The position numbers were made by a program, and so were the translations under genes. DNA of 25,655 bases, taken from NCBI GenBank assembly GCA_034698045.1, contig JAQGAU010000615.1:1-25655 (forward strand), given 5' to 3'. This document shows positions 17,601 to 25,655 of the stretch, piece by piece (the stretch's first letter is position 1; each line of letters opens with the position of its first letter). A model generated the notes under the pieces. That model ran no database searches and was not told where the DNA came from. It saw only the letters and a list, made by a program, of their open reading frames with translations. The stretch is from Paramacrobiotus richtersi. Its lineage: Eukaryota > Tardigrada > Eutardigrada > Parachela > Macrobiotidae.

Positions 17601-20600
17601 AAATCGGCTCCTCAGGGATGCCGTTTGACATCACTGATTCACTGGTCGCTGGCGGGTTAAATAACGAACTGCTCAGGAAAAATGGCTTGTTACGAACCGC
17701 CTGCAGAAAAGGGTTCACTGCAGAAAACTGCTCACGTAATGATATCGATAAGTTCAAACTTTTGTATTGTGCCACTCAACATAACTAGAAAAACGCAGAA
17801 ACGTATTTAACCAATGCTAACGGTAAGTTCACTGCAGAAATTTCGGGTACTTATAGTTCATGGTACTACCAGTGGTACTGGTACTGGTACTGCTACTGGT
17901 AGTAGTGGTAATGGTACTGGTAGTGGCAATGGTACTGGTTGTGGTACTGGTAGTGATGCTGGTCTTGGTACTAGCACTTCGACTGTGTTCCTTGATACTC
18001 GTAACATTTCGAACTCCCCCGATACCTTTATTGCAGGGGGAAATCATATTAACGTGGGCGAAATCCAAACTGGCCTGCGCATTGAAATGTGTTCAAACTG
18101 AAACGCTTCGTGTTTCTTTCGTCATGAATTAGTTTTCTCTGACGATAAACCAAGAAATAGAGCTAAAATCGGACAAAAATGAGCATATCAGATAGGTGAC
18201 AGTCCAAGGGGATTCGACGCGATTGCAGCTGTCGTGCGTTTGTATGCACACAAATTTCAACGGTTCTGGCACTAGCCGTAAGGAATCATGCTAAGCAGAA
18301 TAGTTCCGTATTTTTTTGAATTGGCGTGAATCTGCACTTGATTCGTATCATAATTCTTATCAGAATTTATGCTTTTTTGAGTTTAGCGTCAGAGAAAACT
18401 GACCCATGTTGAATCAAACATGAAGCATTTCAACTTGGATTCATTCCAATGCGCAACCGAGAACTAGTGTAGCGAAGGCTGGTTTGCATTTCCCCCACGT
18501 TAATATGGTTTTCCCCTGAAGTAAAAGAAGTAGGGGCAACTGTAAAATATTACTAGTGTCCCGAAAATAGTGATTTATTCAAGAACCACAGTCGAAGTAC
18601 TGTTACTGAGACACGCCATAATTCAGGGAACATTCCGGTGAAACCGTTGATTCCGCAAGAGAGCCACTCCACGTATGCAGACAGTAGAGTGCATCCATAC
18701 ACTGCTTTCGAAAGTGAAAAGATAGACCCTTAATGCCCTTTTGTCCATTTGTGCGCGCACTGAGCGGTTTTGTCGACAATTTTACACAGAGATGCCGCTT
18801 TCAAAATCCACGTTTCCATTAAATTTTTTTGGACGGCATATCATTAAATGCGCATAAATGTGATGATAATATGATTCTGACCCAGTTTCTGCCGAAACGG
18901 ATGGCTGGGTAATTTTAAAATGAATTAAAATAACTTTAGACTTTATTTTAAATTTCCACAGCCAAACGTTTCCGCTGAAACTGAGTCAGAGTCACATTTA
19001 TGCGCATTTACTGAATACTGTCCAGACAAACTGAATGGAAACGTGGATTTTAAAAGCGGCATCTCTGTTGAAACTTTTTGACCATATTTCAGAACAAACG
19101 CCCTTTGCGCGCACAAACGGACAATGGAGGTCCATCTTGCCGTTTTCGAAAGCATTGTATGTGTGCTCTCTGCTGTCTGCATCCGTGAAATGGCAACATC
19201 GCTTGCAGAACCATCGGTTTCGCCGAAATGCCCGCTTACGTGGTGGCGCGCCCAACTAACAGTACCAGCACAACTACCACTAACACGACCACCACCAGTA
19301 CCATTACCAGTACCAGTACCACTGGTAGTACCATGAATTATCAGGACCCGGAAACGTCGCCATTACAATCAGTCATTTCCAAAACTTTCAAGTCAGTTTA
19401 GAAATCCGCACAACGCTACTTTAAAAATGTATAATGTATAATGTTTCTCTGGATTCATACATTTCTCAGTCTCAGATTCTTTGCGCTGCAACTACATCTT
19501 ACCGGTTACACTTATAAGACAAATTTTTGTCCTACAAGGATCAGTACATGGACCAGAATTTCACCTGGGTTTTAGTTTTACAATAACGTTCTGAAGATTG
19601 CTAAAATTGACTTAGACTTTTTGGAAATGACTGGTTGTAGATGGCGAAATTTGTATATTGCTCTTGCCGTCAATCTTTGTAATTCATTTCTCTTTTTTTG
19701 TACCAGTGAGTATCAAACAAAGCAATAAAAAGTCTGGCCGTGAAGGGAGATAAATATCACGATCCCGACCCTATCCCGAACCAGTCAGATTTGTTGCTGA
19801 GGATGTGAAGCGCCAGGATGAAGCCACGCAAAAGAATTCAAGAACATATTACGTCTTTGGTTTGGGACGTACGCAGTAGTGCCCGATACTATCTGCAAGA
19901 TATCTGTCTTTGCAACGTCGAAGTGTGACGGTGTGGCAGCTGAGCAGGCTTTTGTGAAAAGAATTGAAAGTAACGGACTATTCCTGAGCGTTTTAATTTT
20001 GCACCATTTGCGTGTGATCGTTTGGCACATAGTCCGAACCTGCTGTTTTGCTATTTAAAGATATACACTATGGTATGTATAGAAAAAGTTGAGTTTGGGA
20101 CCCGGCGAAAGCCGATCGACCTCCTTTATGTTTGAGCGTTTTGCATAATTACAAAAAAACTTTAGATCCTGCATGGGCTGCATGTAACGCTTAAGAAGTC
20201 AGTTATCATACGTGCGCTACGATTTTATGGGCATAAGCATTCCCTTCGGGTCCACCTGGGCATTTAGTCGAAATGTCTCCGAGGAGTGGGACAAAATATG
20301 CCTGAAACCACTTTTCTGGAACAAGGGGAACGAGACGGGATGTCGCTGGTAGCTGTTGTCGGCGCGCCGAGCAACATCAATACCTGTGGCAGAAATATAC
20401 GGTTCCGCGGCTCCGCCCAAGGTTTAGCAGTAGAGTTTGGCGGTAATTCTTCGGTCAGATAAAAAAATAACGCCTCCGTTTGGTGTTGTGTTGTTTTCAA
20501 TATTTCATGCTCTACGTGTATGTTCTACATTCATGCTCGCTCTAGGCGAATCACGATCCTCTTTAATCGATTGTTAAAAGGTTTTGTTAACTTCCCATGA

Positions 20601-21294
20601 GCTTTTTTGTTTTAACCGCAAAAATTTCCTCAGCTTCTTTTGCAAAATACCGTTGGTTAATTTTAAATTTTATAAAATTTTCGCAGTATTACGCAGTAAG
20701 TAATACCAAGGTTACCACTAAGATAACCTTGGTAATACAGATGTAGATACGCCATCTGTTACCAGTATTTTTCAATACTTTGAAATCAATTTAATAAATC
20801 GAAATAGAAATAAAAGTTTTCAAAAAAGCGATTTACCAGGTCATCTACGGGGCATATAGATTCTTACAAAGTTTTTTCAATAAGCTTTACCGCAAAAATG
20901 TAACTGCAGTCATATGACATTGTAGGGATACAGAGATATGTATGTAAGTATCGATTAGACTAAAATAAAATTTCACTATCATTCTTGAATCTGCATCGGT
21001 CGCCAACTAGAAAAGGAAACGTCGCAGAGGTGGCAGAAAACTGAGTGAAAAAGTTTTTTTAGAGAATGCATGCCGAATAAGAAGGGAAAACCGACACTTC
21101 ACTGAGATCTAAAGTCGGGAAAAATTTCCTTTTCGGATTAGACGTACCTCCCCACTTGTACGTAAGGCATTGTTTGGACGCGCACGGCATCTTTCGCACG
21201 CCTGTCGTCGCGTTTTGTTGTACGTCTGGCTTCACTATGCATAGGGGTCCTATGGACCAATCGCAGCGGTAACATTCGAAGGGCGTTGTTTGGC
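14602..21294 (-). CDS. LU gene 2: Ly6/uPAR-domain protein, two exons across a 6.2-kb intron (5' exon missing)
   Basis: The middle exon 21294-21148 begins after 'cattttctag' and ends at 'g|gtacgt'. The last exon 14984-14602 begins after 'tttctttgcag'. The middle exon leaves one base and the last exon supplies two, so the phases fit. The middle exon has five cysteines (FECYRC, GPLC, MPC, KQC) and the last exon five (HDC, ETC, FSC, RNC, PLCN). Together they give the ten-cysteine LU pattern ending in Cys-Asn. Sequons include NAT, NCS and NGS. The C-terminus has a hydrophobic run (QLLAVFLVTCILTTAL) followed by a short tail, fitting a GPI signal or membrane anchor. The signal-peptide exon must lie above 21294 and end one base into a codon; a donor at 22840/22839 has that phase but its peptide is unconvincing. 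That the two exons belong to one transcript is inference from phase and cysteine complement. Confidence 0.7.
15655..15730 (+). repeat. Degenerate ATTCCG-rich patch
   Basis: Seven or so 'ttccg' words occur within 75 bases ('tgtattccgttccgag', 'cattccgattccgtattcc'). This resembles a decayed simple or tandem repeat. No gene was seen around it. Confidence 0.5.
16539..16556. repeat. 18-bp perfect palindrome
   Basis: The sequence tggtcatccggatgacca reads identically on both strands. It shares the half-site 'ggtggtcatccg' with 17104-17146, which suggests a common site inside inverted-repeat element 1. Confidence 0.8.
17104..17146. repeat. Nested hairpin
   Basis: The outer stem gtggtcatc/gatgaccac (17104-17112 with 17138-17146) encloses an inner stem actgacc/ggtcagt (17119-17125 with 17129-17135) with a three-base loop. 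All pairs are perfect. Its role is unknown; it lies within inverted-repeat element 1. Confidence 0.75.
17861..17975 (+). repeat. TGGTAC-type degenerate tandem repeat (left terminus)
   Basis: About 115 bases consist of 'ggtactggtactgg' variants in a three/six-base rhythm. Read on the plus strand it would encode a Gly-Thr-Ser stretch that stays open into module X. A shorter inverted counterpart lies at 19260-19333. Confidence 0.8.
18962..19081 (+). CDS. Exon-like module Y (unrecognised), one of two inverted copies
   Basis: After the acceptor 'aatttccacag' a frame runs as PNVSAETESES..., then NGNVDFKSGISVETF and a stop. The inverted copy (minus, from about 18915) follows 'aattacccag' with PSVSAETGSES..., then NGNVDFESGISV and a stop. 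Acceptor, frame and end are kept although the middle has a 12-nt length difference. This is better than chance coding similarity, but there is no known domain and no clear upstream partner exon. It may be an exon captured and duplicated by the element, possibly now a pseudogene. Confidence 0.35.
   Translation, partial: PNVSAETESESHLCAFTEYCPDKLNGNVDFKSGISVETF
19260..19333 (-). repeat. TGGTAC-type degenerate tandem repeat (right terminus, inverted)
   Basis: The reverse complement reads 'ggtactaccagtggtactgg', the same as the left terminus, followed by diverged 'ggtggtggtcg' units. It forms the right end of inverted-repeat element 2. Confidence 0.8.
19364..19640. repeat. Small imperfect inverted repeat
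   Basis: The arm 19364-19398 ('acaatcagtcatttccaaaa') is matched by the reverse complement of 19601-19640 ('acaaccagtcatttccaaaa'). It lies next to inverted-repeat element 2 and may be part of the same composite. The interior shows weak residual inverted similarity. Confidence 0.55.
20082..20143 (+). repeat. Partial third copy of dispersed repeat B
   Basis: The match to 2641-2703 runs through 'aaaagttg', 'ggacccggcgaaagccgatc' and 'gtttgagcg'. It is short and diverged. Confidence 0.4.
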
Positions 21295-22615
21295 CTAGAA
21301 AATGTGATATCACCGATTACCCGTTGTGACACAGTGTCATTCTTAATCTTGTTATCACGCGCCTTTTACGGACTATGTATCGAGATCCATCTTTCAACAA
21401 AACATGCTTTCTGACAGCAAATTCGCGTGGCCTTGTGGCGACCAAAAACCGATGCCCGCTATCATTATGTATCACTAACTGCACAGTCGTAAACGCTAAG
21501 CCCAGGCTCAGACATCATAACGTTTACCCATGCATGTGGCCGCGAATAAACCAAAGCAGACAACGATTCCCAAAAACATTTCTTTCTAAGATAGCTCACA
21601 AATGTCCGTTCAAATTGAGCACGGTGGTGATAGCAGCAGATCGAACATGGGGGCAACAACAACAGTTACTTATTATGATTGCTGTCGTCCAGTAGATCAG
21701 TTAAATTTTCCCCCTTCGCATTCGCATCACAGCAAACCCAGTTCGTGATAAACATCATATGCCTGTAAGTAAGATCTTCTGAATTTTGTAACAGCAAATG
21801 TACATTCAAATTGGAAAAAGTGTCTTTGACTCTCTGTTGCTTCGGTCCTGTAATCAAAGCAAGTAAATATCGTAATGCTCTGCTAATGTAAACTGCTGTA
21901 GCAGCAAAGGAAAAAATGTGTTGCTGCAAGGTACAGCGAAGAAATGCACGTTCCGTTGCTAAGAACACATCCAGTATTGCTAGTAATTTACATGACGTGG
22001 GTTCATGCTGCGAAAGTATTTCGAACCTATGATACAAGCCATGTCTAAACGTCTAAAACGCAGTCTTTTGTGAACCGGAAAAACATAGTTCCTTAACCTC
22101 GTGAAGAATACAACTAACTCGCGCATTCTGATAAAAGGGTGAACATACCTACCGTGCAAGCTGAGTAGTGTTTTGTCTTGCAGACACAAACGCACAGATG
22201 TATACGTTACTTAATGCTTCGCCTGCAAGCGGGCACTCTAAGAATTGTAAGTTCAGTTTTATACATTAGACAGCAAAGCAAGCAGACGGTCGGTAAGCTT
22301 TGGGCTTAATATTTTTACGATCATTTTGAGCGGTTCCAACACATTTTTCCCCTGCCAACTGTGCCACGCTGTACTGATTACTGTTTTAACCACAGAGATG
22401 GGCGAAATTATTATCTATGTCTGGCCGAATGTTCAATGACCAACAAGCATTGTAGCTAGAATGTATGTACTTGTATGTTCACATAAAATTATAATAATGT
22501 GTTTGCGTGAACCAGTTTGATTCTGCGTTGTCCACTGCAACCTCGCGTAACTCACTGTGACTCACTGCACCCCTCACTGGGGTGTATCGAACACGTGGCG
22601 ACCACGGATGGGGTT
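21295..22615. other. Region upstream of the LU gene 2 middle exon, no secure gene
   Basis: The minus-strand signal-peptide exon of LU gene 2 may be here or further right. Minus-strand open frames at 22037-21666 and 22195-21980 have no credible start, domain or splice context. Nothing else is supported. Confidence 0.4.
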
Positions 22616-22712
22616 GTGGTCGACTATGGACGTGGCTTCCGGTGACCTTTGTGGTCGACGGTGGTTGTGGCTTTCCGTGACCTTTGGTGGTCATTAGTGG
22701 TCGACAATGTGG
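22616..22712 (+). repeat. 35-bp tandem repeat, two full copies plus a partial one
   Basis: Units 22616-22650 and 22651-22685 both read gtggtcgac, then a variable base pair, 'tgg', 'gtggctt(t)cc', 'gtgaccttt'. A broken third copy follows to 22712. The sub-motif 'gtggtcgac' recurs. This looks like a decayed minisatellite; its reverse strand is the source of a spurious Pro/His-rich open frame. Confidence 0.8.
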
Positions 22713-23202
22713 CATAAGTCCTACCGTTCAGTTTCGGCGTCATCGACGCTATAATTTGAACGCTTCTTCCCATGTCAGTGCATGACACTCAATGCTTGCC
22801 TGAAGGTTCAGCGAATGCAGCGGATACAATTGTTCATACCTGGAACGTTCATACCCGCACCTGCAATAACGGTAAAACGAGACATTTGTCCGTGGCAAGC
22901 CCAGTTTAAATGTTGGGAATCTGCTTGAAGCAATGCGACCGCAGTAAGCTGGTATGCACGAAAATCTGACAATAACATAAATCCACAACTATCCAGCGCG
23001 AAGCGCAAGTCAGTGCCGTTTTTTGACTTGTGTAAAACATTCACATGAACAAACAATTCTTGGCATATTTCAGTACCGTATGTATTAATGCTTATATACT
23101 TTACATTTAACTGTGTTGCTCGAGCTGCCTACATATAAAACAAGATTTGTACGGTTCTGTGAAGATCTTGGCAGAATTGGAAGAAGCGATCTGATCTACT
23201 AG
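22713..23202. other. No gene supported
   Basis: A minus-strand open frame (23056-22808) ends at a plausible donor (22840/22839, 'ccag|gtatga') with the phase that LU gene 2 would need. Its peptide (FMLLSDFRAYQLTAVALLQ) is only weakly hydrophobic, so I do not call it an exon. Confidence 0.4.
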
Positions 23203-23679
23203 GCAGCATTGTACTATAGCGTCGCCGCGTCGGTGCATTCTCATCCGTGCTTTTACAGTGTCCAGCTTTTACTTCTGCCCCTGGGACATTCTGTTGCAGT
23301 GGATGTGCATACCCATTTGAACGTGTTCGTGCATGTGTTTTGTACTGAATATTCCGGTCATCATCTCGGGAAAGGCGCGAGGATGTTCCTCGCACGTTAT
23401 TCTAGGTAAGTATTTCGGTAACTTACATGTTAGATGGCTTGTATTTTATATGACTTGCATTTTAATAACGTAACCGTAAGCCTCCATATCTGCAGTCCCA
23501 TTAGATTTGGTACGGAGCTGGCATTGTTACCGCGGATTTTCCCATTAAGCCGAAAATACCCAGTGGGTTCCGTTTTGGTTGGTTTCACCAAACAATTTTT
23601 TGTACGAAATCGCAGTTGTAAACAGTTACTGTATGAGGTATTATGTGATAGACAAGAGATTGACCTACCCTGTTATCAG
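23203..23679 (+). CDS. Possible two-exon fragment of an unrecognised gene
   Basis: Exon a (about 23203-23405) ends 'tctag|gtaagt', a strong donor, with two bases of a codon left. Exon b (23496-23679) starts after 'catatctgcag', supplies the missing base, stays open and ends at 'cag|gtaatt'. The 90-nt intron and matching phase support real splicing. The peptide of exon b contains RKYPVGSVLVGF, then FFVRNRSC and four cysteines in all; I do not recognise the family. Neither the start nor the end of the gene is identified. A related sequence lies inverted at 24017-23885. Confidence 0.35.
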
Positions 23680-23708
23680 GTAATTTTATATTTCATTCAT
23701 TACGTAAG

Positions 23709-23755
23709 AAGATATTGAATTTCAAAATTTAAGAATTTTCGTAATTCAATATCTT
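23709..23755. repeat. Perfect 13-bp inverted repeat (hairpin)
   Basis: The arms aagatattgaatt (23709-23721) and aattcaatatctt (23743-23755) are separated by a 21-nt AT-rich loop. The hairpin lies between the two inverted exon-like copies at 23.5 and 24.0 kb, close to their axis of symmetry. Confidence 0.85.
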
Positions 23756-23884
23756 GCGACAGTGGATGAAATGGCAAAAGTTTGTGTAATAACCTTTCTT
23801 ATCTTTCAACACATTTTATAGCGTTTTAGCGTTAGCGTTGGGCTGCGCGCGCGATGCGGGCACACAGTGGCCTGATCACAGGGT

Positions 23885-24017
23885 AGAGCAGTCCTCTGTC
23901 TAGCATGTGTGCCGTATGTGGCAGGGCTACACATTTGCAATTTCTTGCTAAAAAATATGTGGGCCAATTATCCAAAACGGTACCCACTGGGTATTGTTTC
24001 CACCTTAAGCAGTACAT
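23885..24017 (-). pseudogene. Inverted diverged copy of exon b (23556-23680)
   Basis: On the minus strand this reads KQYPVGTVLDNW, then YFLARNCKC, parallel to RKYPVGSVLVGF, then FFVRNRSCK on the plus strand. Nucleotide blocks in common include 'aatacccagtgggt.ccgttt', 'attttttag/gta' and 'ctaccctgt.atcagg'. The donor 'gtaatt' of the plus copy is replaced by 'gccact' here, so this copy may no longer splice. Function and family are unknown. Confidence 0.4.
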
Positions 24018-24779
24018 CTAATATCGTGCTATCGTACAGCAAAGTCATTGATACCAAATTTTGTCGTTCAAACTATCTGTGATCTGCGGTGCTCCGTCGT
24101 CTCGGTTCTGTTGTTCTTAAAACAGCAGCAACAATCAGTAACCGCAAACAACATGCCTAATCCAGTTTGTCTCCAGCCAATCAGAAACAAGTCCCTCCTA
24201 AAATGGTGGTACGCTCCTTTGCAACGAAAGCACGGTGAAACACAACAGACGAGCCAACACGTTTTATGGCCATCTGATGCCGAAAGCATCGGTGTACCGT
24301 GTACTGCATCGAAGTTGTACTTGGAATACCTGCGGCCCTGGATTCTCCGATAACCAATTCTCGCAAGATCGCCCAATCAGATCAGCAGGCTTGTTACCGC
24401 GAAAATGGCACCAAAGTTAAGAAGAACTGCAGGGAACACGGCCACAATGCCATTATTCTCCAATGGTGCCTGTAATGCGGTATAAAGTCACTTACAAGCA
24501 AGAAGCAATATATAGAGCTGTATGAAACTTTCGCGACTTCTATTCGACTACGCCGAACAAAAGCTTTACGAAAACTTGTTATTCGTAATTTCCGAATTTA
24601 GTTCTACTCAATTTGCGCACCTACCTGTGTTAGCGGGATAGTTGTTGTTAGGGATGCAACCTAATCCGCAACGGAAAATGGTGTTAACCTTTCTGGTTCA
24701 GTACTGCGTTGGCTTAACTGCTTACCGGTGGTTCGGTTGGAAACTGAAAGCTTCGAAGGAAATCGCTGTTTTTCACGGA
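24018..24779. other. 3' flank of LU gene 3, no other gene supported
   Basis: Several overlapping open frames occur at 24048-24475 on both strands, none with a recognisable domain. If LU gene 3 uses the internal donor at 24848, its true last exon would have to be in this interval. Confidence 0.4.
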
Positions 24780-25379
24780 CTAAATCAGGAGAAAAAACGC
24801 CATTCGGTAAACAAAGTCACTTCGAACGCTTCTACTCGATGCACTCACTGCTATGATAGCAGCTGACTCGGTGTTGCTCGGAAAGCATTTTCTGATGAAT
24901 ATGTCGACAGACGCGCCATTGCAGTAGTTGCCGGTATGGCACAGCTGATACGTCCGCTTCAACAAGGGATAAGCTGCCCATTCATCAATGACCATGCAGT
25001 CATCTGGTTCCCCGCCGGGATACAAGCATCCTCTCTCCAACCACCTCCTGGGCGCTCGTCCTGCTGTTTTCTCGACCTGATTCGTGTAGGCTTCGTTCAA
25101 CCATATAGCGCAGTAACCAGACATTGGCATAATCATGCCTTGATTGTTTAAATCTGGTATTCTGGCCGGACAGGTGACGTTATTGAGCGTGGATGGTGCC
25201 TCATTGCACACTCTGTCTGGCGGATGGATTCCAGTTTTCAGGGCGTTACCGCAGGTGTAGCAGGTGAGAATAGTTGATCTGAAAGGAAACTACACTGTTA
25301 CTGCACAATTCCTGTTGGCTGTTTGTCTTGTTTACTGGCCGAGTATGCCGCGAAATAATGCAAGCATCGCGAGAAACAT
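24780..25379 (-). CDS. LU gene 3: Quiver/Sleepless-like LU-domain protein
   Basis: Exon 1 (25379-25336) encodes a short signal peptide (MFLAMLALFRGILG) and ends 'cca|gtaaac'. A 57-nt intron ends 'tttcctttcag', and exon 2 is 25278-24780. The phase matches (two bases plus one) and gives 180 residues. Cysteines are at 21, 24, 39, 51, 71, 99, 109, 128 and 134, with the opening CYTC, the ERGC motif and the ending CHTGNYCNG typical of invertebrate Quiver-type LU proteins, which are secreted or GPI-anchored and modulate ion channels and receptors in studied insects. The tail after Asn135 is only weakly hydrophobic (YRMAFFLLI end). A canonical donor 'gca|gtgagt' at 24849/24848 could replace it with another C-terminal exon. 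Start choice: the ATG at 25379 precedes the best hydrophobic core. Confidence 0.8.
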
Positions 25380-25655
25380 GAAGAACCCGGCACGTGGGAG
25401 ATGTGTATATCTCAAGAGCAGCAAAGGTGCCACTTTTGAAATCGCGCTTAGTTCGTTCCGATGTGAGCCGGCAGTCGACGCGTTGGCAGAAATCTAGAAG
25501 AATATTGCAGGTTTATACAGTCTATTTTACCGTTTAAGGCTATATTCTTCCCACGTGACAACGGTTGGTGAAAACAGGGCAGCTGCGTACCTGTAAGGTT
25601 CTCAACAAGCTATGTTGTTGTTTATGATAACCAAAACTTCAATAAACAGTGTCCA
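25380..25655. other. Upstream flank of LU gene 3
   Basis: This should hold the promoter of the minus-strand LU gene 3. The plus-strand 'aataaa' at 25641-25646 is an isolated polyadenylation-like hexamer with no plus-strand gene attached to it. No other feature is supported. Confidence 0.5.

Larger units (their letters stand above)
17845..19355. repeat. Inverted-repeat element 2, with GTAC-type termini and duplicated inner modules
   Basis: The ends are inverted: 17850-17890 and the reverse complement of 19300-19350 share 'ttcatggtactaccagtggt' and its continuation. The order is: terminal TGGTAC repeat, module X (17970-18160), spacer, inverted X (18600-18380), inverted Y (18915-18590), centre near 18937, module Y (18958-19255), inverted TGGTAC repeat. 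X copies share 'aaccatattaacgtggg(g/c)gaaat' and 'agttttctctgacg'. Y copies share 'cacatttatgcgcattta', 'aatggaaacgtggatttt' and 'agcggcatctctg'. This is a composite foldback structure of about 1.5 kb in the LU gene 2 intron. No transposase was seen. Confidence 0.7.
14985..21147 (-). other. Intron of LU gene 2, rich in inverted repeats
   Basis: If the two LU exons are joined, this 6.2-kb interval is one intron. It holds the 16.37-17.33 kb and 17.85-19.36 kb inverted-repeat complexes, a degenerate 'attccg' repeat patch at 15655-15730, a small inverted repeat at 19364-19640 and a partial repeat B at 20082. No other recognisable gene was seen. Confidence 0.6.

Noticed and set aside
22479..22715. 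Minus-strand Pro/His/Thr-rich open frame
   Set aside because: Its composition is explained by the 35-bp tandem repeat read on the opposite strand.
22808..23056. Minus-strand frame considered as the signal-peptide exon of LU gene 2
   Set aside because: The donor phase fits, but the hydrophobic core is weak and about 30 polar residues including a cysteine would follow it.
24068..24376. Minus-strand cysteine-rich open frame (with CCCC)
   Set aside because: The cysteine spacing does not fit an LU domain, there is no signal peptide or phased splice site, and competing frames on both strands are equally open.
24278..24475. Plus-strand open frame without ATG, with several cysteines (ends ILQWCL)
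   Set aside because: It looks somewhat protein-like, but a stop lies immediately upstream, there is no clear acceptor and the cysteine pattern matches nothing I recognise.
25641..25646. AATAAA at the right edge as a polyadenylation signal
   Set aside because: No plus-strand coding exon ends nearby, so it is an isolated hexamer.

Overview
This is a piece of an animal (metazoan) nuclear genome. The genes have short GT-AG exons whose splice phases match, the flanking DNA is AT-rich and the exons GC-rich. The recognisable proteins are a calcium/calmodulin-dependent protein kinase kinase (CaMKK) and a set of Ly6/uPAR (LU, three-finger fold) cysteine-rich proteins of the Quiver/Sleepless type. An invertebrate is likely, probably an ecdysozoan such as a tardigrade, but the sequence alone does not fix the phylum. 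No rRNA, tRNA, CRISPR or bacterial operon structure was seen.

Layout. Bases 1-4455 hold no gene I can support, only degenerate dispersed repeats. Bases 4499-12104 (+) are a CaMKK gene of five coding exons. All four splice junctions keep frame and give a 563-residue protein with an intact kinase core and a C-terminal calmodulin-binding/autoinhibitory segment. It runs convergently into a minus-strand block. LU gene 1 (13332-12523) has two exons and a complete ten-cysteine LU domain. A decayed copy of the 3' end of the CaMKK coding sequence lies at about 14130-14234. LU gene 2 has its last exon at 14984-14602 and a middle exon at 21294-21148; joined, these complete a second ten-cysteine LU domain across an intron of about 6.2 kb, and its signal-peptide exon was not securely found. 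LU gene 3 (25379-24780) has a signal-peptide exon, a 57-nt intron and a Quiver-like nine-cysteine domain.

The large intron of LU gene 2 holds two inverted-repeat complexes (about 16.37-17.33 kb and 17.85-19.36 kb). The second has coding-like modules duplicated head to head with the splice acceptor and frame kept. A third inverted pair of exon-like sequences (23.5-23.7 kb plus strand, 24.02-23.83 kb minus strand) flanks a perfect 13-bp hairpin.

Functionally, CaMKK is a cytosolic/nuclear Ca2+ signalling kinase acting on CaMKI/CaMKIV and AMPK. The LU genes should encode secreted or GPI-anchored surface proteins. Nothing in the sequence links the two beyond their being neighbours. The most interesting features are the diverging LU cluster, the CaMKK with a shortened Arg-Pro insert, and the inverted, exon-bearing repeats in the LU gene 2 intron.
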